From assembly GCF_025145285.1 (NCBI RefSeq), contig NZ_CP102251.1:2480001-2544000 (forward strand): a DNA stretch of 64,000 bases. Reading direction: 5' to 3'. The stretch comes from Alistipes onderdonkii. GTDB lineage: Bacteria; Bacteroidota; Bacteroidia; Bacteroidales; Rikenellaceae. Below, one piece after another: positions 15,056 to 25,000 of the stretch. Under the pieces are notes generated by a model that was not told the DNA's origin, did no database searches, and saw only the letters and a list, made by a program, of their open reading frames with translations. How positions within the stretch are numbered: position 1 is the stretch's first letter; the number at the start of each line of letters is the position of its first letter. The position numbers were made by a program, and so were the translations under genes.

Positions 15056-16414
15056 TCAATTGCCCAGGCGGAGCTTGCGGACGCTGCGCCGGATGCGGAC
15101 GATCATCATCACGGCCGCGGCCGACAGGCCGAACGAGAAGCCGAGGAAAAGCCCCGTCGGCCCCATGCCGAGCGTGAAGCCGAACAGGTAACCCACCGGC
15201 AGGTTCAGCAGCCAGTAGGATACGAAGGCGATCGGCATGATGATCTTCACGTCCTGTATGCCGCGCAGAATACCCACCGAAACATTCTGGATGCCGTCCG
15301 AAAGCTGGTAGAGCGCCGCGAAGACCAGCAGTTGCGAAGCGATGGCGATCACCTCGGGGTTGGTCGAGAAGAACGTCGGGATGATGTTGCGCATGGTGAT
15401 GAAGACCAGCGCTGCAAAAGCGTTCCAGGCCAGTACCAGGTGGTACGACGCCTTGGCCGCCAGCGACAGCTCCCCGATGTTGCGGGCACCGTAGCAGTGC
15501 GACACGCGGATGGTGGTGGCCGCACCGATCGACATGACGATCATGAAGGCGCAGTTGCCGATCGTGACGGCGATCTGGTTGGCGCTCATGGTCTCCTTGC
15601 CGAACCAGCCCATCATGATCCCCGTGCCGACGAACGCCGAGGCTTCGAGGAACATCTGCATCGAGATCGGAAGCCCCATGTGCAGCAGGTTCTTCACCGT
15701 GGCCCACGAATAGTTGCGGGGCGAGAACCCGTCGAGGTAGCCGCGGTATTTGTGGCGGTTGTAGAAGTAGCCGATCATCAGGATCGGGGCGATGATGCGT
15801 GAGAGCAGCGTACCCAGCCCGGCGCCTTCGGCACCCATCTCGGGAAGGCCGAAGCGGCCGTAGATGAACACCGCGTTGAAGCCGATGTTGGCCAGGTTGG
15901 CGATGATCGTCACGACCATCTCGACCTTGGTGTTGCCCACGCCTTCGAGGAATTGCTTGAAGGCGAAGAAGAGCATGACGAACGGCATGCTGAATACCAG
16001 CATCTTGTAGTAGGGAATGGCCATGTCGACGACCTCGACGGGCTGGCCGAGGTGGTACATGAGCGGGATGACGGCATATTGTACGGCGGCCATCGCGAAC
16101 CCGAGCAGCGTGTAGAACAGGATGCCGTTTTGCAGCAGCCCGGCCGACTTCTCGCGGTCGCCCTGCGCGTAGAGTTCCCCCACGAGGGGCGTCATGCCCA
16201 GCGCGATGCCGATGGCGGCGATGAAAAGGATGAAGAACACCGCCCCGCCGAACGATACGGCGGCCAGCGGCACGGGGTCGTCGCCGCCGTAGCGGCCTAC
16301 CATCAGGTTGTCGGCCACCTGCGTGAGGATCTGTCCCAATTGCGTCAGTACGACGGGCAGCGCCAGCCGCAGGTTGGACTTGTACTGGTCTTTGTATTTC
16401 GAGAAACTGTACAT
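15056..16414 (-). CDS. MATE-family multidrug/cation antiporter (NorM-like)
   Basis: An inner-membrane exporter, 452 aa from 16414, with about twelve transmembrane helices in two homologous halves. The N-terminal half has LPVVLTQLGQILTQVADNLMVG, the common MATE opening, and the second half repeats the pattern (GLPISMQMFLEASAF). The open frame reaches 16438, but that start would lie inside the -7 box at 16436-16443, so MYSFSKYKDQ at 16414 is used. Substrates cannot be read from sequence. It stands alone between the ricT-like operon and the kinase gene, and its type differs from the second MATE gene at 45.6 kb. Confidence 0.92.
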   Translation of the reverse strand: MYSFSKYKDQYKSNLRLALPVVLTQLGQILTQVADNLMVGRYGGDDPVPLAAVSFGGAVFFILFIAAIGIALGMTPLVGELYAQGDREKSAGLLQNGILFYTLLGFAMAAVQYAVIPLMYHLGQPVEVVDMAIPYYKMLVFSMPFVMLFFAFKQFLEGVGNTKVEMVVTIIANLANIGFNAVFIYGRFGLPEMGAEGAGLGTLLSRIIAPILMIGYFYNRHKYRGYLDGFSPRNYSWATVKNLLHMGLPISMQMFLEASAFVGTGIMMGWFGKETMSANQIAVTIGNCAFMIVMSIGAATTIRVSHCYGARNIGELSLAAKASYHLVLAWNAFAALVFITMRNIIPTFFSTNPEVIAIASQLLVFAALYQLSDGIQNVSVGILRGIQDVKIIMPIAFVSYWLLNLPVGYLFGFTLGMGPTGLFLGFSFGLSAAAVMMIVRIRRSVRKLRLGN

Positions 16415-16435
16415 TCGGTTTTCCGGATTAGGGTG

Positions 16436-16443
16436 CAAAGATA
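16436..16443 (-). promoter_or_regulatory. -7 box of the MATE gene
   Basis: On the minus strand TATCTTTG, a full match to TAnnTTTG, is located 22 nt before the start at 16414. Confidence 0.65.
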
Positions 16444-16486
16444 GCTATTTATGTCCGGATTGCAATCCTCGGGCTGTCCCGGGATG

Positions 16487-16513
16487 AAAAATCCGCCCGT
16501 TTCGGGGCGGATT
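16487..16513 (-). terminator. terminator of the histidine kinase gene
   Basis: The stem AATCCGCCC / GGGCGGATT has a 6-nt loop and is followed on the minus strand by TTTC. It lies 12 nt beyond the kinase stop. Confidence 0.75.
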
Positions 16514-16525
16514 CCATGCCTGGGA

Positions 16526-18583
16526 TCAGTATGGAAGCGTGATTTCGATGCAGCAGCCCGCGCGGTAGTCGGGGCATACGCGGATTGCGCCCCCGAGCCG
16601 TGTGACGATCAGGCGGCAGAGGTACAGGCCGATGCCCGACCCGGGTTTGAAAGAATCTACCTTGGTGAAGCGGTCGAACACCCATTCCTGCTTGTCCGGG
16701 GCGATGCCTATGCCGGTATCGGCCACGAGGATATGGAACCGACGTTCACGGTCGTCCTTTTCGCAGCAGACCGTGATGGAACCCGTTGCGGTGAATTTGG
16801 CGGCGTTCTGCAACAGGTTGTCGATTACGCGCGTCATGTAGGTTTCATTGGTCGGGATGACGCAGGTGCCGCGACCCCCCCCCTTGAGGATGTACTCTAC
16901 CGACGGGTTTTGGGAAAGTTCACGCTGGATTTGCAGCCGCTCGGCACACAGCAGGCCGAGATCGGTTTCGGCGAGCGGCAGGGGCTCTTCGGAGCTGACG
17001 AGCCGCGACAGTTCGAGCATGTTCTCCAGCAGGGTGGTCAGCGCGGTCGTGCTGGCCCATATCTGTTCGCGGAATTCGCGCCGCGTATTGTGGTCGTGGT
17101 CGCCTTCGAGCAGTAGATCCGAGAACCCGTTGATGGCGTTGAGCGGCGTGCGGATTTCGTGGCACATCGAGTTGATGAAGGCTGTTTTCATCTTTTCGCT
17201 CTCCATGGCGCGGCGGCTTTGGCGGGTTATCTCTTTGTTGGCGTCGATCAACTGCCGCCTGATCTGCTTCAGCCGTTGAACCATGGCGTACTGGTAGATA
17301 CTCCAGCCGATGAGCAGCAACACCAGGATGCCGCCGGCAAGCAGGGCGATGAATCGTATGCGGCCGGTCAGCCGGGACTTTTCGAATTCCAATTGGTCGA
17401 CGTCGAACAAGGTCTGCATTTCGGCAAGGCTGCTTTGCGCCTCTTCTACCCGCTTGTTGAAACGGATGTTGTTGGCTTCCCGCACCGCTCCGAGGGCTTT
17501 TTTATATTCCCCCATTGCCTCGTACAGGTAGGATTGCGTGGCATAGATAGGCGCGAAATCCGCTTTTATACCTGCGCGTTTATAGGCGGTTATGGTCGAG
17601 TCGATATAAGCCACGGCCCGTTCATTGTCGCCCATATACTGGTAATAGCGGGCACTTGTGCTGTATATTTCGGCCGTGTCGCATTTGGCGCGGGCCAGCT
17701 CCATGCATTTTTGGTAATAATCGCTTACCTTTTCTTCCGGGATCAGGTCGCGCAGGTAAACCATTTTGGCGTAGGCGCGCATCATGTAGCCCGTCGTGTC
17801 GCGGTGAGGCCGTTCGAAACGGTCGTCCATCGCCAGCCATTTGCGATGCAGGTCGATGCATTGCCCGATCTGCTCTTCGGCGCGCTTGTCTTTGCAGAGC
17901 ATATAGAGGTCGGAGAGCTCGTCGTGGCAAATCTTTTCCAGGTGGAGCCGCTCTTCGAGCGGGTATTTCCCGAGTTTCTCCAGTGCCTGCTCCACATAGG
18001 GGATCGCCTTGGGGATGTTGCCGTAGGCTTCGGTCGAGATCGACGAAAAGTCGATGGCGAGGCCTGTCAGGAATTCCCATTCGATGCGCTCCTCGGGTGT
18101 GAGCTGATCGCGGTTTTTGCCTTTGAGTTCTTCCAGCGCACGCGTTACCGTTTCGATCGAATTGTTGTCGTTCATCTGTTTCCAGAGGTAGTACGCGTAA
18201 AGCGACGAACGGAACAGGGCGTGGCGGGAACCCGGGAGGATGCTGTCCGAGAGGGCGATGTATTTCTCGGCCCGCCGGGTGTCGCGGTCGGCGAATTTAC
18301 GAACCAGAAAGTCCAGCGCATCTTTGCATCCGTAGGTATCCCCGGCCTTGTGTGCTTCGGCGAGTGCCGCTTCCCAATAGGGTGCGGCCAGTTCGAGGCT
18401 GTCGCCGCTCAGGTCGGCCAGCAGCACGTATATCCGTTCCCGCCCGGCAGCATCGTGTGTTTGCGGCAGGAGCGTAAGAAGGCTGTCGGCATGCGCCGAT
18501 CCGGTGCATGCCGATATTGCGGCATACGGAAACAGGAACATGACGAGCCCTGACGCAAGGGCCTTTATGGAAAGCGGACGCAT
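16526..18583 (-). CDS. TPR-containing membrane sensor histidine kinase (orphan)
   Basis: The product is 685 aa from 18583. A signal or anchor segment (residues 8-25) leads a roughly 370-residue helical TPR-type periplasmic region. One transmembrane helix follows at about 410-430, then a coiled linker and a HisKA domain with the phosphorylated His475 in CHEIRTPLNAI. The ATPase domain has N box NLLQNAAKFT, G1 DTGIGIA, F box FDRFTK and G2 GSGIGLYL, so all catalytic motifs are intact. There is no receiver or DNA-binding domain and no response regulator next to it, so its partner lies elsewhere. The open frame extends 31 codons upstream through the promoter and is not used. Confidence 0.88.
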   Translation of the reverse strand: MRPLSIKALASGLVMFLFPYAAISACTGSAHADSLLTLLPQTHDAAGRERIYVLLADLSGDSLELAAPYWEAALAEAHKAGDTYGCKDALDFLVRKFADRDTRRAEKYIALSDSILPGSRHALFRSSLYAYYLWKQMNDNNSIETVTRALEELKGKNRDQLTPEERIEWEFLTGLAIDFSSISTEAYGNIPKAIPYVEQALEKLGKYPLEERLHLEKICHDELSDLYMLCKDKRAEEQIGQCIDLHRKWLAMDDRFERPHRDTTGYMMRAYAKMVYLRDLIPEEKVSDYYQKCMELARAKCDTAEIYSTSARYYQYMGDNERAVAYIDSTITAYKRAGIKADFAPIYATQSYLYEAMGEYKKALGAVREANNIRFNKRVEEAQSSLAEMQTLFDVDQLEFEKSRLTGRIRFIALLAGGILVLLLIGWSIYQYAMVQRLKQIRRQLIDANKEITRQSRRAMESEKMKTAFINSMCHEIRTPLNAINGFSDLLLEGDHDHNTRREFREQIWASTTALTTLLENMLELSRLVSSEEPLPLAETDLGLLCAERLQIQRELSQNPSVEYILKGGGRGTCVIPTNETYMTRVIDNLLQNAAKFTATGSITVCCEKDDRERRFHILVADTGIGIAPDKQEWVFDRFTKVDSFKPGSGIGLYLCRLIVTRLGGAIRVCPDYRAGCCIEITLPY

Positions 18584-18614
18584 TTTTTTGTTGTGGAACG
18601 GTGCTGATTCCGTG

Positions 18615-18622
18615 CAAAAATA
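18615..18622 (-). promoter_or_regulatory. -7 box of the histidine kinase gene
   Basis: The minus strand reads TATTTTTG, a full TAnnTTTG match, 32 nt before the start codon at 18583. Confidence 0.55.
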
Positions 18623-18676
18623 GTTAAAAAAATGGTCGGAATGATAATCCCGGCGTAAAAAATCAGGCGCGAACAT

Positions 18677-18708
18677 AAAAAAAGACCGGATTCATTTCCG
18701 GCCTTTTT
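18677..18708 (-). terminator. clpC terminator
   Basis: On the minus strand GGCCGGA pairs with TCCGGTC (one G-U pair) and is followed by seven T. It begins 19 nt after the clpC stop. Confidence 0.75.
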
Positions 18709-18726
18709 CAAAAGACAGATTGCGTG

Positions 18727-21180
18727 TCATGCCACGCGCAGTTTTACGCCGTGCGATTTGTCCGATTCGACGACGACCGTGTCGCCTTCGTGGAGTTTGC
18801 CGTCGATGATCAGCGTCGAAAGCGGTTCCTCGACATTGTCCATCAGCGTACGCTTGAGCGAGCGGACTCCGTAGCGCGATTCGTAGCCCATGGCCGCCAG
18901 GCGGCGTTTGGCGCCGTCGGTGATCTTCACCTTGTAGCCCAGGCGGCGCGTGCGTTCGAAGAGCCCCTGCAACTCCAGCTCGATGATACGCTCCACATCG
19001 CTCAGTTCCAGCGTGCGGAACAATACGATGTCGTCGATCCGGTTCAGGAACTCCGGGGCGAAGGTCTGCTCGAGAGCCTTGCGGTATTCGCACTGGGGCA
19101 TTGCGGAGGCCGTGGCGCTCTTCGACACGGTGCTGTAACCTACCTGCACCGATTTCTTGACCACGTTGCGCGACCCGACGTTCGAGGTCATGATGATGAT
19201 CGTGTTGCGGAAGTCCACCTTGCGGCCAGAACCGTCGGTGAGATGCCCCTCGTCGAAGATCTGCAGCATCGAGTTGAAGACCTCGGGGTGCGCTTTCTCG
19301 ATCTCGTCGAACAGGATCACGGCATAGGGCTGGCGGCGTACCGCCTCGGTGAGCTGTCCGCCCTCGCCGTAGCCGACATAACCCGGGGGCGAGCCGATCA
19401 GCCGGGCGACGTTGTGTTTCTCGCTGTATTCGCTCATGTCGATGCGGATCAGCCCGCGCTGTTCGTCGAAGAGCCATTTCGAAACCTCCTTGGCGAGCAG
19501 TGTCTTGCCCACGCCCGTGGGGCCGACGAAGAGGAATACCCCGATCGGGCGGTTCTCGTCCTTGAGCCCGGCCCGCGAGCGGCGGATCGTGCGCGAGATC
19601 TTTTCGACGGCCTCCTGCTGCCCTACGACACGCTGCGAAAGGTGCTGGCAGAGGGTTTGCAGGCGGGTCAGCTCTCCGCCCGAGATGCGCTCGGCGGGGA
19701 TGCCCGTCATCGAGGTGATGACCTGCTGGATATGCTCGGCCGTGATCTCCACGGGGTTGGTTTCGAGCGACCGCTGCCATTCGTTGCGGCTTTCGCCCAG
19801 TTTCGAACGGAGTGCGATTTCGCGCAGGCGTGCCGAGGCGGCCTTTTCGTAGACCAGTTCTTTGACCGCCTCGCGGCGTTCGCGCCGCACTTGGTCGAGT
19901 GCGGTCTCCATCTGGCGCAGTTCGGCCGGTTCGCGCGCCGATTGCAGGTGTATGCGCGAGCCCGCCTCGTCCAGCACGTCGATCGCCTTGTCCGGGAAGA
20001 AGCGGTCGGTGATGTAGCGCCCGGTGAGTTCCACGCAGGCCTGCAACGCCTCTTCCGTATAGCGCACCTTGTGGTGCTGCTCGTAGTGGGGTGCGATGTT
20101 GCGCAGTATCTGGAGCGTCTGCTCGGGTGTCGTGGGCTCGACGACGACCTTCTGGAACCGGCGCTCGAGCGCCGAGTCGCTTTCGATGTTCTCGCGGTAT
20201 TCGTCGAGCGTCGTGGCGCCGATGGTCTGCAGTTCGCCCCGGGCGAGTGCTGGTTTGAGGATGTTGGCCGTGTCGAGGCTGCCCTGCGTAGAACCGGCAC
20301 CCACGATGGTGTGTATCTCGTCGATGAATATGATCGTGTCCTTGGCCTTGCGCAGTTCGTCGAGCAATTGCTGCATACGCTCCTCGAATTCGCCGCGGAA
20401 CTTCGTGCCCGCCACGAGCGACGATACGTCGAGCGAGAAGAGCGTCTTGTCGGCGATGGTGTAGGGCACCTCGCCGCCTGCGATGCGCAGTGCCAGCCCT
20501 TCGATGATGGCGCTCTTGCCTACGCCCGCCTCGCCGATCAGGATCGGGTTGTTCTTCTTGCGGCGCGAGAGTATCTGGACTACGCGCTCGATCTCCTGCT
20601 CGCGCCCCACGACGGGGTCGATCTTGCCCTCGCGGGCCATCTGCGTGAGGTTTACGCCGAACTTGTCGAGCACGTGCGATGTGTTTTTCTCTTCGGGTTT
20701 GTTTTCCTCGCCGAAGTCGAGCATGTGTACCTGTATCTCCGTGCGGAAGTCGTCGCCGGCGGCGAATTTCTTGATGTCTTCGGATACGACTTCGCCCGTG
20801 ATGCCGTACATTTCGAGTACGCGCGATGTCGCGGTCGAGCGGTCGCCGACGATGGCTCGCAGCGCGTGGGCCGTAGAAACGCTCCGCGTGGCGCCCGATA
20901 CGGCGCACAACTCGTCGGTAAAGGCGCGGTAAAACTCTTCGGGGCCCGTTTTCTCACGCAGCCTCGACCCCAATACCTCGCGTTCGATACGCAGGCGTAC
21001 CTGGTAGAGCTCCCAGTCCTTCAGGCGGGAGGATAAAAGCTGGTAGGCGAGTGATCCCTCTTCGCGGAGCATCTCCAGCATGAGAAAATCCTTCAACGAG
21101 TGGTCGATTCCTGCCTTGGTCGTATTAAACGCCGCGCGGGCGATGATGCCCTCGAGCGTCTTTGAAATTTTTACTTGCAT
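18727..21180 (-). CDS. clpC: ClpC-type AAA+ unfoldase
   Basis: A Hsp100 ATPase that unfolds proteins, usually for ClpP. The product is 817 aa. A Clp N-domain pair lies at about 1-145. D1 has Walker A GEAGVGKS at 216-223 and Walker B IIFIDEIH near 283-290. A short middle domain (about 415-465) is of ClpC rather than ClpB size. D2 has Walker A GPTGVGKT at 553-560 and Walker B VILFDEIEKAHPE, followed by sensor-2 and the C-terminal D2-small domain. The minus frame at 18692-20908 and the long plus frame opposite are shadows. It is monocistronic with its own terminator. I could not find a convincing promoter; the nearest candidate, AATATTTG at 21255-21248, is imperfect. Confidence 0.95.
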   Translation of the reverse strand: MQVKISKTLEGIIARAAFNTTKAGIDHSLKDFLMLEMLREEGSLAYQLLSSRLKDWELYQVRLRIEREVLGSRLREKTGPEEFYRAFTDELCAVSGATRSVSTAHALRAIVGDRSTATSRVLEMYGITGEVVSEDIKKFAAGDDFRTEIQVHMLDFGEENKPEEKNTSHVLDKFGVNLTQMAREGKIDPVVGREQEIERVVQILSRRKKNNPILIGEAGVGKSAIIEGLALRIAGGEVPYTIADKTLFSLDVSSLVAGTKFRGEFEERMQQLLDELRKAKDTIIFIDEIHTIVGAGSTQGSLDTANILKPALARGELQTIGATTLDEYRENIESDSALERRFQKVVVEPTTPEQTLQILRNIAPHYEQHHKVRYTEEALQACVELTGRYITDRFFPDKAIDVLDEAGSRIHLQSAREPAELRQMETALDQVRRERREAVKELVYEKAASARLREIALRSKLGESRNEWQRSLETNPVEITAEHIQQVITSMTGIPAERISGGELTRLQTLCQHLSQRVVGQQEAVEKISRTIRRSRAGLKDENRPIGVFLFVGPTGVGKTLLAKEVSKWLFDEQRGLIRIDMSEYSEKHNVARLIGSPPGYVGYGEGGQLTEAVRRQPYAVILFDEIEKAHPEVFNSMLQIFDEGHLTDGSGRKVDFRNTIIIMTSNVGSRNVVKKSVQVGYSTVSKSATASAMPQCEYRKALEQTFAPEFLNRIDDIVLFRTLELSDVERIIELELQGLFERTRRLGYKVKITDGAKRRLAAMGYESRYGVRSLKRTLMDNVEEPLSTLIIDGKLHEGDTVVVESDKSHGVKLRVA

Positions 21181-22055
21181 GTTGCGTCGTCATGAAATTT
21201 AATGTTCTAACTTTTGATTCTTCGCCTATCTAACGGCGTGTTATTGCCAAATATTATGTTAACTTGTTTGTCGGCATTTATTGTGTTGTCCCTGAGTGGA
21301 TTGTGTGGGTGAAATTTTTGGCGTGCGATGCCGGAAACGGGTTTGGGTGTATTCTGAAAGGGTTTTCGGCCTTTTTCGCGGGGAAGAGACGCTCCCTCGG
21401 AAGGGTGTCGCCTGTAGTATGGAAAGGGTGCGCGGAGGCAGGATCGGTTCCCTGCGGCCGGTGTCGGAAAGAGCTCTTGCGGGGCGGGGTTCGCCGGCTT
21501 TGGTTTCCGGGGCTGCCTGCGGTGCCGGGCGGCTCTGTACCGGACGGCTTCATGTGCGGGGTTACCGGCTGCACCGGGATTTGCTGCCTGTTGCCGGCCG
21601 CAGCGCCGGGCGCGTTTCCTGTGGCGGAAGATGCCGTTTGCGCCGGGGATTGTTACTGCGGATGGGGGGGGCTTGCGGGCTGGGTATTCCGGTCGGTGGC
21701 CGGGTCGTGCGGGTCGGCGGTCGCCGCTGTCCGTACCGTGCGGTGTCGGGAGCGGTATTGACCCGCTGAAACAGGGGCCGGCCGGTGCCGGGCGTCAGTT
21801 GCCGTTATACAATTATGATTCGGGATGTTTTATTTTTGATACGATGGCTGAAAGCCGTATCAATACCCTTCCGAAGCCGGATGTAATTTTTTTCCAAGAC
21901 ATTATCTCCTTGAAAAACAATTGTTATTGTAATTATTAAACGGGGCGTGTGCGTTTTTATTGTGCTGGCCTTGTTTATTTGTATTTTTAATTTTGTATTT
22001 TTGTGGAAAAGGCCCGTCCGGGGCTGTTGACAACCGACTTCAACCCGAAAAGAAT
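21181..22055. other. 875-bp intergenic region between divergent clpC and the glycosidase
   Basis: The stretch 21350-21780 is very G/C rich and shows several overlapping open frames on both strands (for example a Cys/Gly-rich 165-codon frame from 21264), none with a recognisable domain. At 21831-21838 there is a TATTTTTG box, followed 6 nt later by a 31-codon ATG frame (21844-21939) that includes a GATACG/CGTATC hairpin; this could be a tiny leaderless ORF or chance. The last 60 bases hold the glycosidase promoter. Confidence 0.4.
21996..22003 (+). promoter_or_regulatory. -7 box of the glycosidase gene
   Basis: TATTTTTG matches TAnnTTTG, with a TTG at 21971-21973 at a distance suited to a -33 element. 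The expected leader is about 45 nt before ATG 22056. Confidence 0.55.
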
Positions 22056-25000
22056 ATGAAACGGATCCTGATCCCTCTCCTGGCGCTCGCCGCCGCCATG
22101 ACCTTTGCACAACCGCCGCGCCCGCTGCCACCGGGCTATCCCGACCGTTCGGGGAATATAGACCTCGAAAGGGGGTTTCGCACCCCGCCGGCAGGTTACG
22201 GCGAGGTGCCCTTCTATTGGTGGATAGGCGACACGCTGACGCGCGAACATCTCGCCTGGCAGCTCGACATGCTGGCCCGGAAACGGATCAGCAGCCTGCA
22301 GATCAACTATTGCCACACCGATACGGGCGGCATTACCTACGGCAGGACATTCCGTTCGAAGCCCGACCTCTTCACTCCGGCGTGGTGGGAGCTTTTCGGG
22401 TGGTTCATGACCGAGGCCGGCAAACGCGGTATGACCGTCAGCCTGAGCGACTATACGCTGGGCGTGGGGCAGGGCTCCTATGTGGACGAGATGCTGGCCG
22501 AAGACCCGACGCTCAACGGTTCGGAACTGCATTTCGACAGTCTGGAACTCGGCCGCGGGGAGCGTTTCTCGCGGGCTTATGCGCAGCGGCCGCTTTCGCT
22601 GAACGCTTACCCGCTCGATGCCCGGGGCCGGATCGACGGGGCGCCGGTCGACCTGTTGCCGGAAACGGGGCCCGACGGGGTCGAGTGGCAGAACCCCTGG
22701 CCGCGGGCCCTCGTGGCCGAAGTGAAGGTCGAGCGGCGCCTGCCTTCGCTCGATCCGATGCACCCTCGGGCGGGGCACAGTTACGTGCGGCACTTTTTCC
22801 AACGTTTTGCCGACCGTTTCCCCGGGGAATCGGAAACGGGGCTCAATTTCTTCTTCTCCGATGAGCTGAACTTCAACCTGCAGGGCAATATCTGGAACGA
22901 TATTTTCCGCGACGAGTTCATGCGCCGCAAGGGATACGACATCCTGCCGCAGATCGACGCGCTGTTCGTCGACCTGGGTGACAGTTCGGTCAAGGTACGC
23001 ATGGACTATAACGACGTGCGCGTGGCGCTGAGCGAGGAAAACTTCTTCATCCCCGTCTATGAGTGGCACCAGCGGCGCGGGCTGCTTTTCGGATGCGACC
23101 ACGGCGGCCGTGGCCGCGACGTGGGCGAGTTCGGCGACTATTTCCGTACCCAGCGTTGGAACCAGGCTCCGGGTTGTGACCAGCCGATGTTGCAGAAGGA
23201 CATTATTAAAAACAAGGTCGCCTCGTCGATCTCGCACCTCTACGAACGCCAGCGCGTCTGGCTCGAAGGTTTCCACAGCAGCGAGTGGTCGACCAACTCG
23301 GCGCAGCTGACCGATGCGATCTTCGCCAATTTCGCCATGGGGCAGAACCTGCTGAGCCTGCACGGGCTTTACTATACGACCATGGGGGGCTGGTGGGAGT
23401 GGGCGGCGCCCTGCAACCATTTCCATGAGCCTTACTGGGACGAGATGGACGGGTTGCTGGAGTGTACCGAACGCCTGAGCTATATCCTGTCGCAGGGATA
23501 CCACGTCGCCGACGTGGCGATCCTCTATCCCGTCGAGCCGGTGGTGGCCGGGTACGGCAACGAGGCTGTCGAAGCCGCCTTTGCCGCCGGGGAGGCGATC
23601 TACCGCGACGGCATCGACTTCGACTACATGGATTACGAATCGCTCGGCCGCGCCGAGGTGCGCGACGGCCGGTTGCATGTGGCCGGTGAGTCGTTCGGCG
23701 TGGTCGTGGTTCCCGCCATGCGGGCGATCCGCCACTCGTCGCTCGAAAAACTGCGCGACTTCGTCCGCGACGGCGGCATGGTCATCAATATCGGCCCGCT
23801 GCCGGAGGCCTCTGAAAAGGAGGGGCGCGGCGGCCGGGCGTTGAAGGAACTGGTGGCGGATCTCTTCGGGGGCGGGCACGACCGGGTTTTCCGTATCGGC
23901 GACCCGGCGGATGCGATCGCACTCATCGACCGCAATACGCAGCGTGATTTCACGCTGCTCCGTCCGGCCTCGGATGTCGGGGCCCGTTCTGCCCTGCATA
24001 AGACGGAGGATCCGACCCCTTACGTCATGCACCGCCGCATCGGCGGCCGCGACCTCTTTGCGGTCTATAACGTCGGGCGGGGCGCAACGTGCCGTTTCCG
24101 TGCATGGGGAGCCGCGGAGCTGTGGGATCCCTGGACGGGCGGGAAACGCCCGCTGCGGGTCGCCGCCGTCACGGATGCCGGAACCGAGGTGGTGATGCCG
24201 CTGGAGCGTACGGACATGCAGCTGATCCTCTTCGACCCTTCCCGCGATGCGGAGGTCGGGGCGGAATCCGCCGGCGCGGGGAGCACGCAGCGGATCGACC
24301 TCGGCGGGGAGTGGGATTTCCGGCTGGAACCCTTGCTGGACAACCGTTTCGGCGATTACCAGTGGCCGGGGACGGACGAAAAGATCGGAGCCTGTATTTA
24401 TGATGCCGAATACGAACGGCTCGGCGGCGAGGCTCGGAAAGGCCGCGGACGTTTCACCTTCGGGGAGCGGTTCATGCTGCTGGGAGCGGTACCCGCCTCG
24501 GTGGATGAACGGACGGTGCTGGACAACCTGCCCGGCACAGCGTCGGGCGTGGAGGCCGCTGGCGTGCGGTACGAGTGGCGGCCCTATGCGTTCTCATGGC
24601 GCTGGGGCGTCGAGGGCGACTTCGGGCATCAGGGCTGGCACGGCCTGAAGGCGGAGATGTACGACGATTTCATCCGCTTGGGTGCGACCGAACGGGCTTT
24701 CAACGGCATGGTTCGCAAGGCCGAGGCATCCGGAATGAAGGATTATTACCTCTACACCTGCGTGGATGCCCCGCGTGACGGGTTGTACGACGCCGAATGG
24801 GGCGGGATCCGCCCCGTGGGGTTCTATGTCGGCGGGGAACGGCGCGAGCCTGCGGCACAGGTCGTTCTGAAGAAGGGCATCAACGAGATCGTGCTGCATT
24901 ACGATTCGTTCGGCACGGCGCGGTTCGCCCTGCGTGACGGGAAGGCGGACATCGCGCCCGAGACGCTGGCCGAGGCCCCGTTGCGGATGAAGTTCCGCGG

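Noticed and set aside
21264..21761. 165-codon plus-strand open frame
   Set aside because: Cys/Gly-rich translation with no signal, promoter or recognisable motif, overlapped by equally open frames in other registers; chance in G/C-rich DNA.
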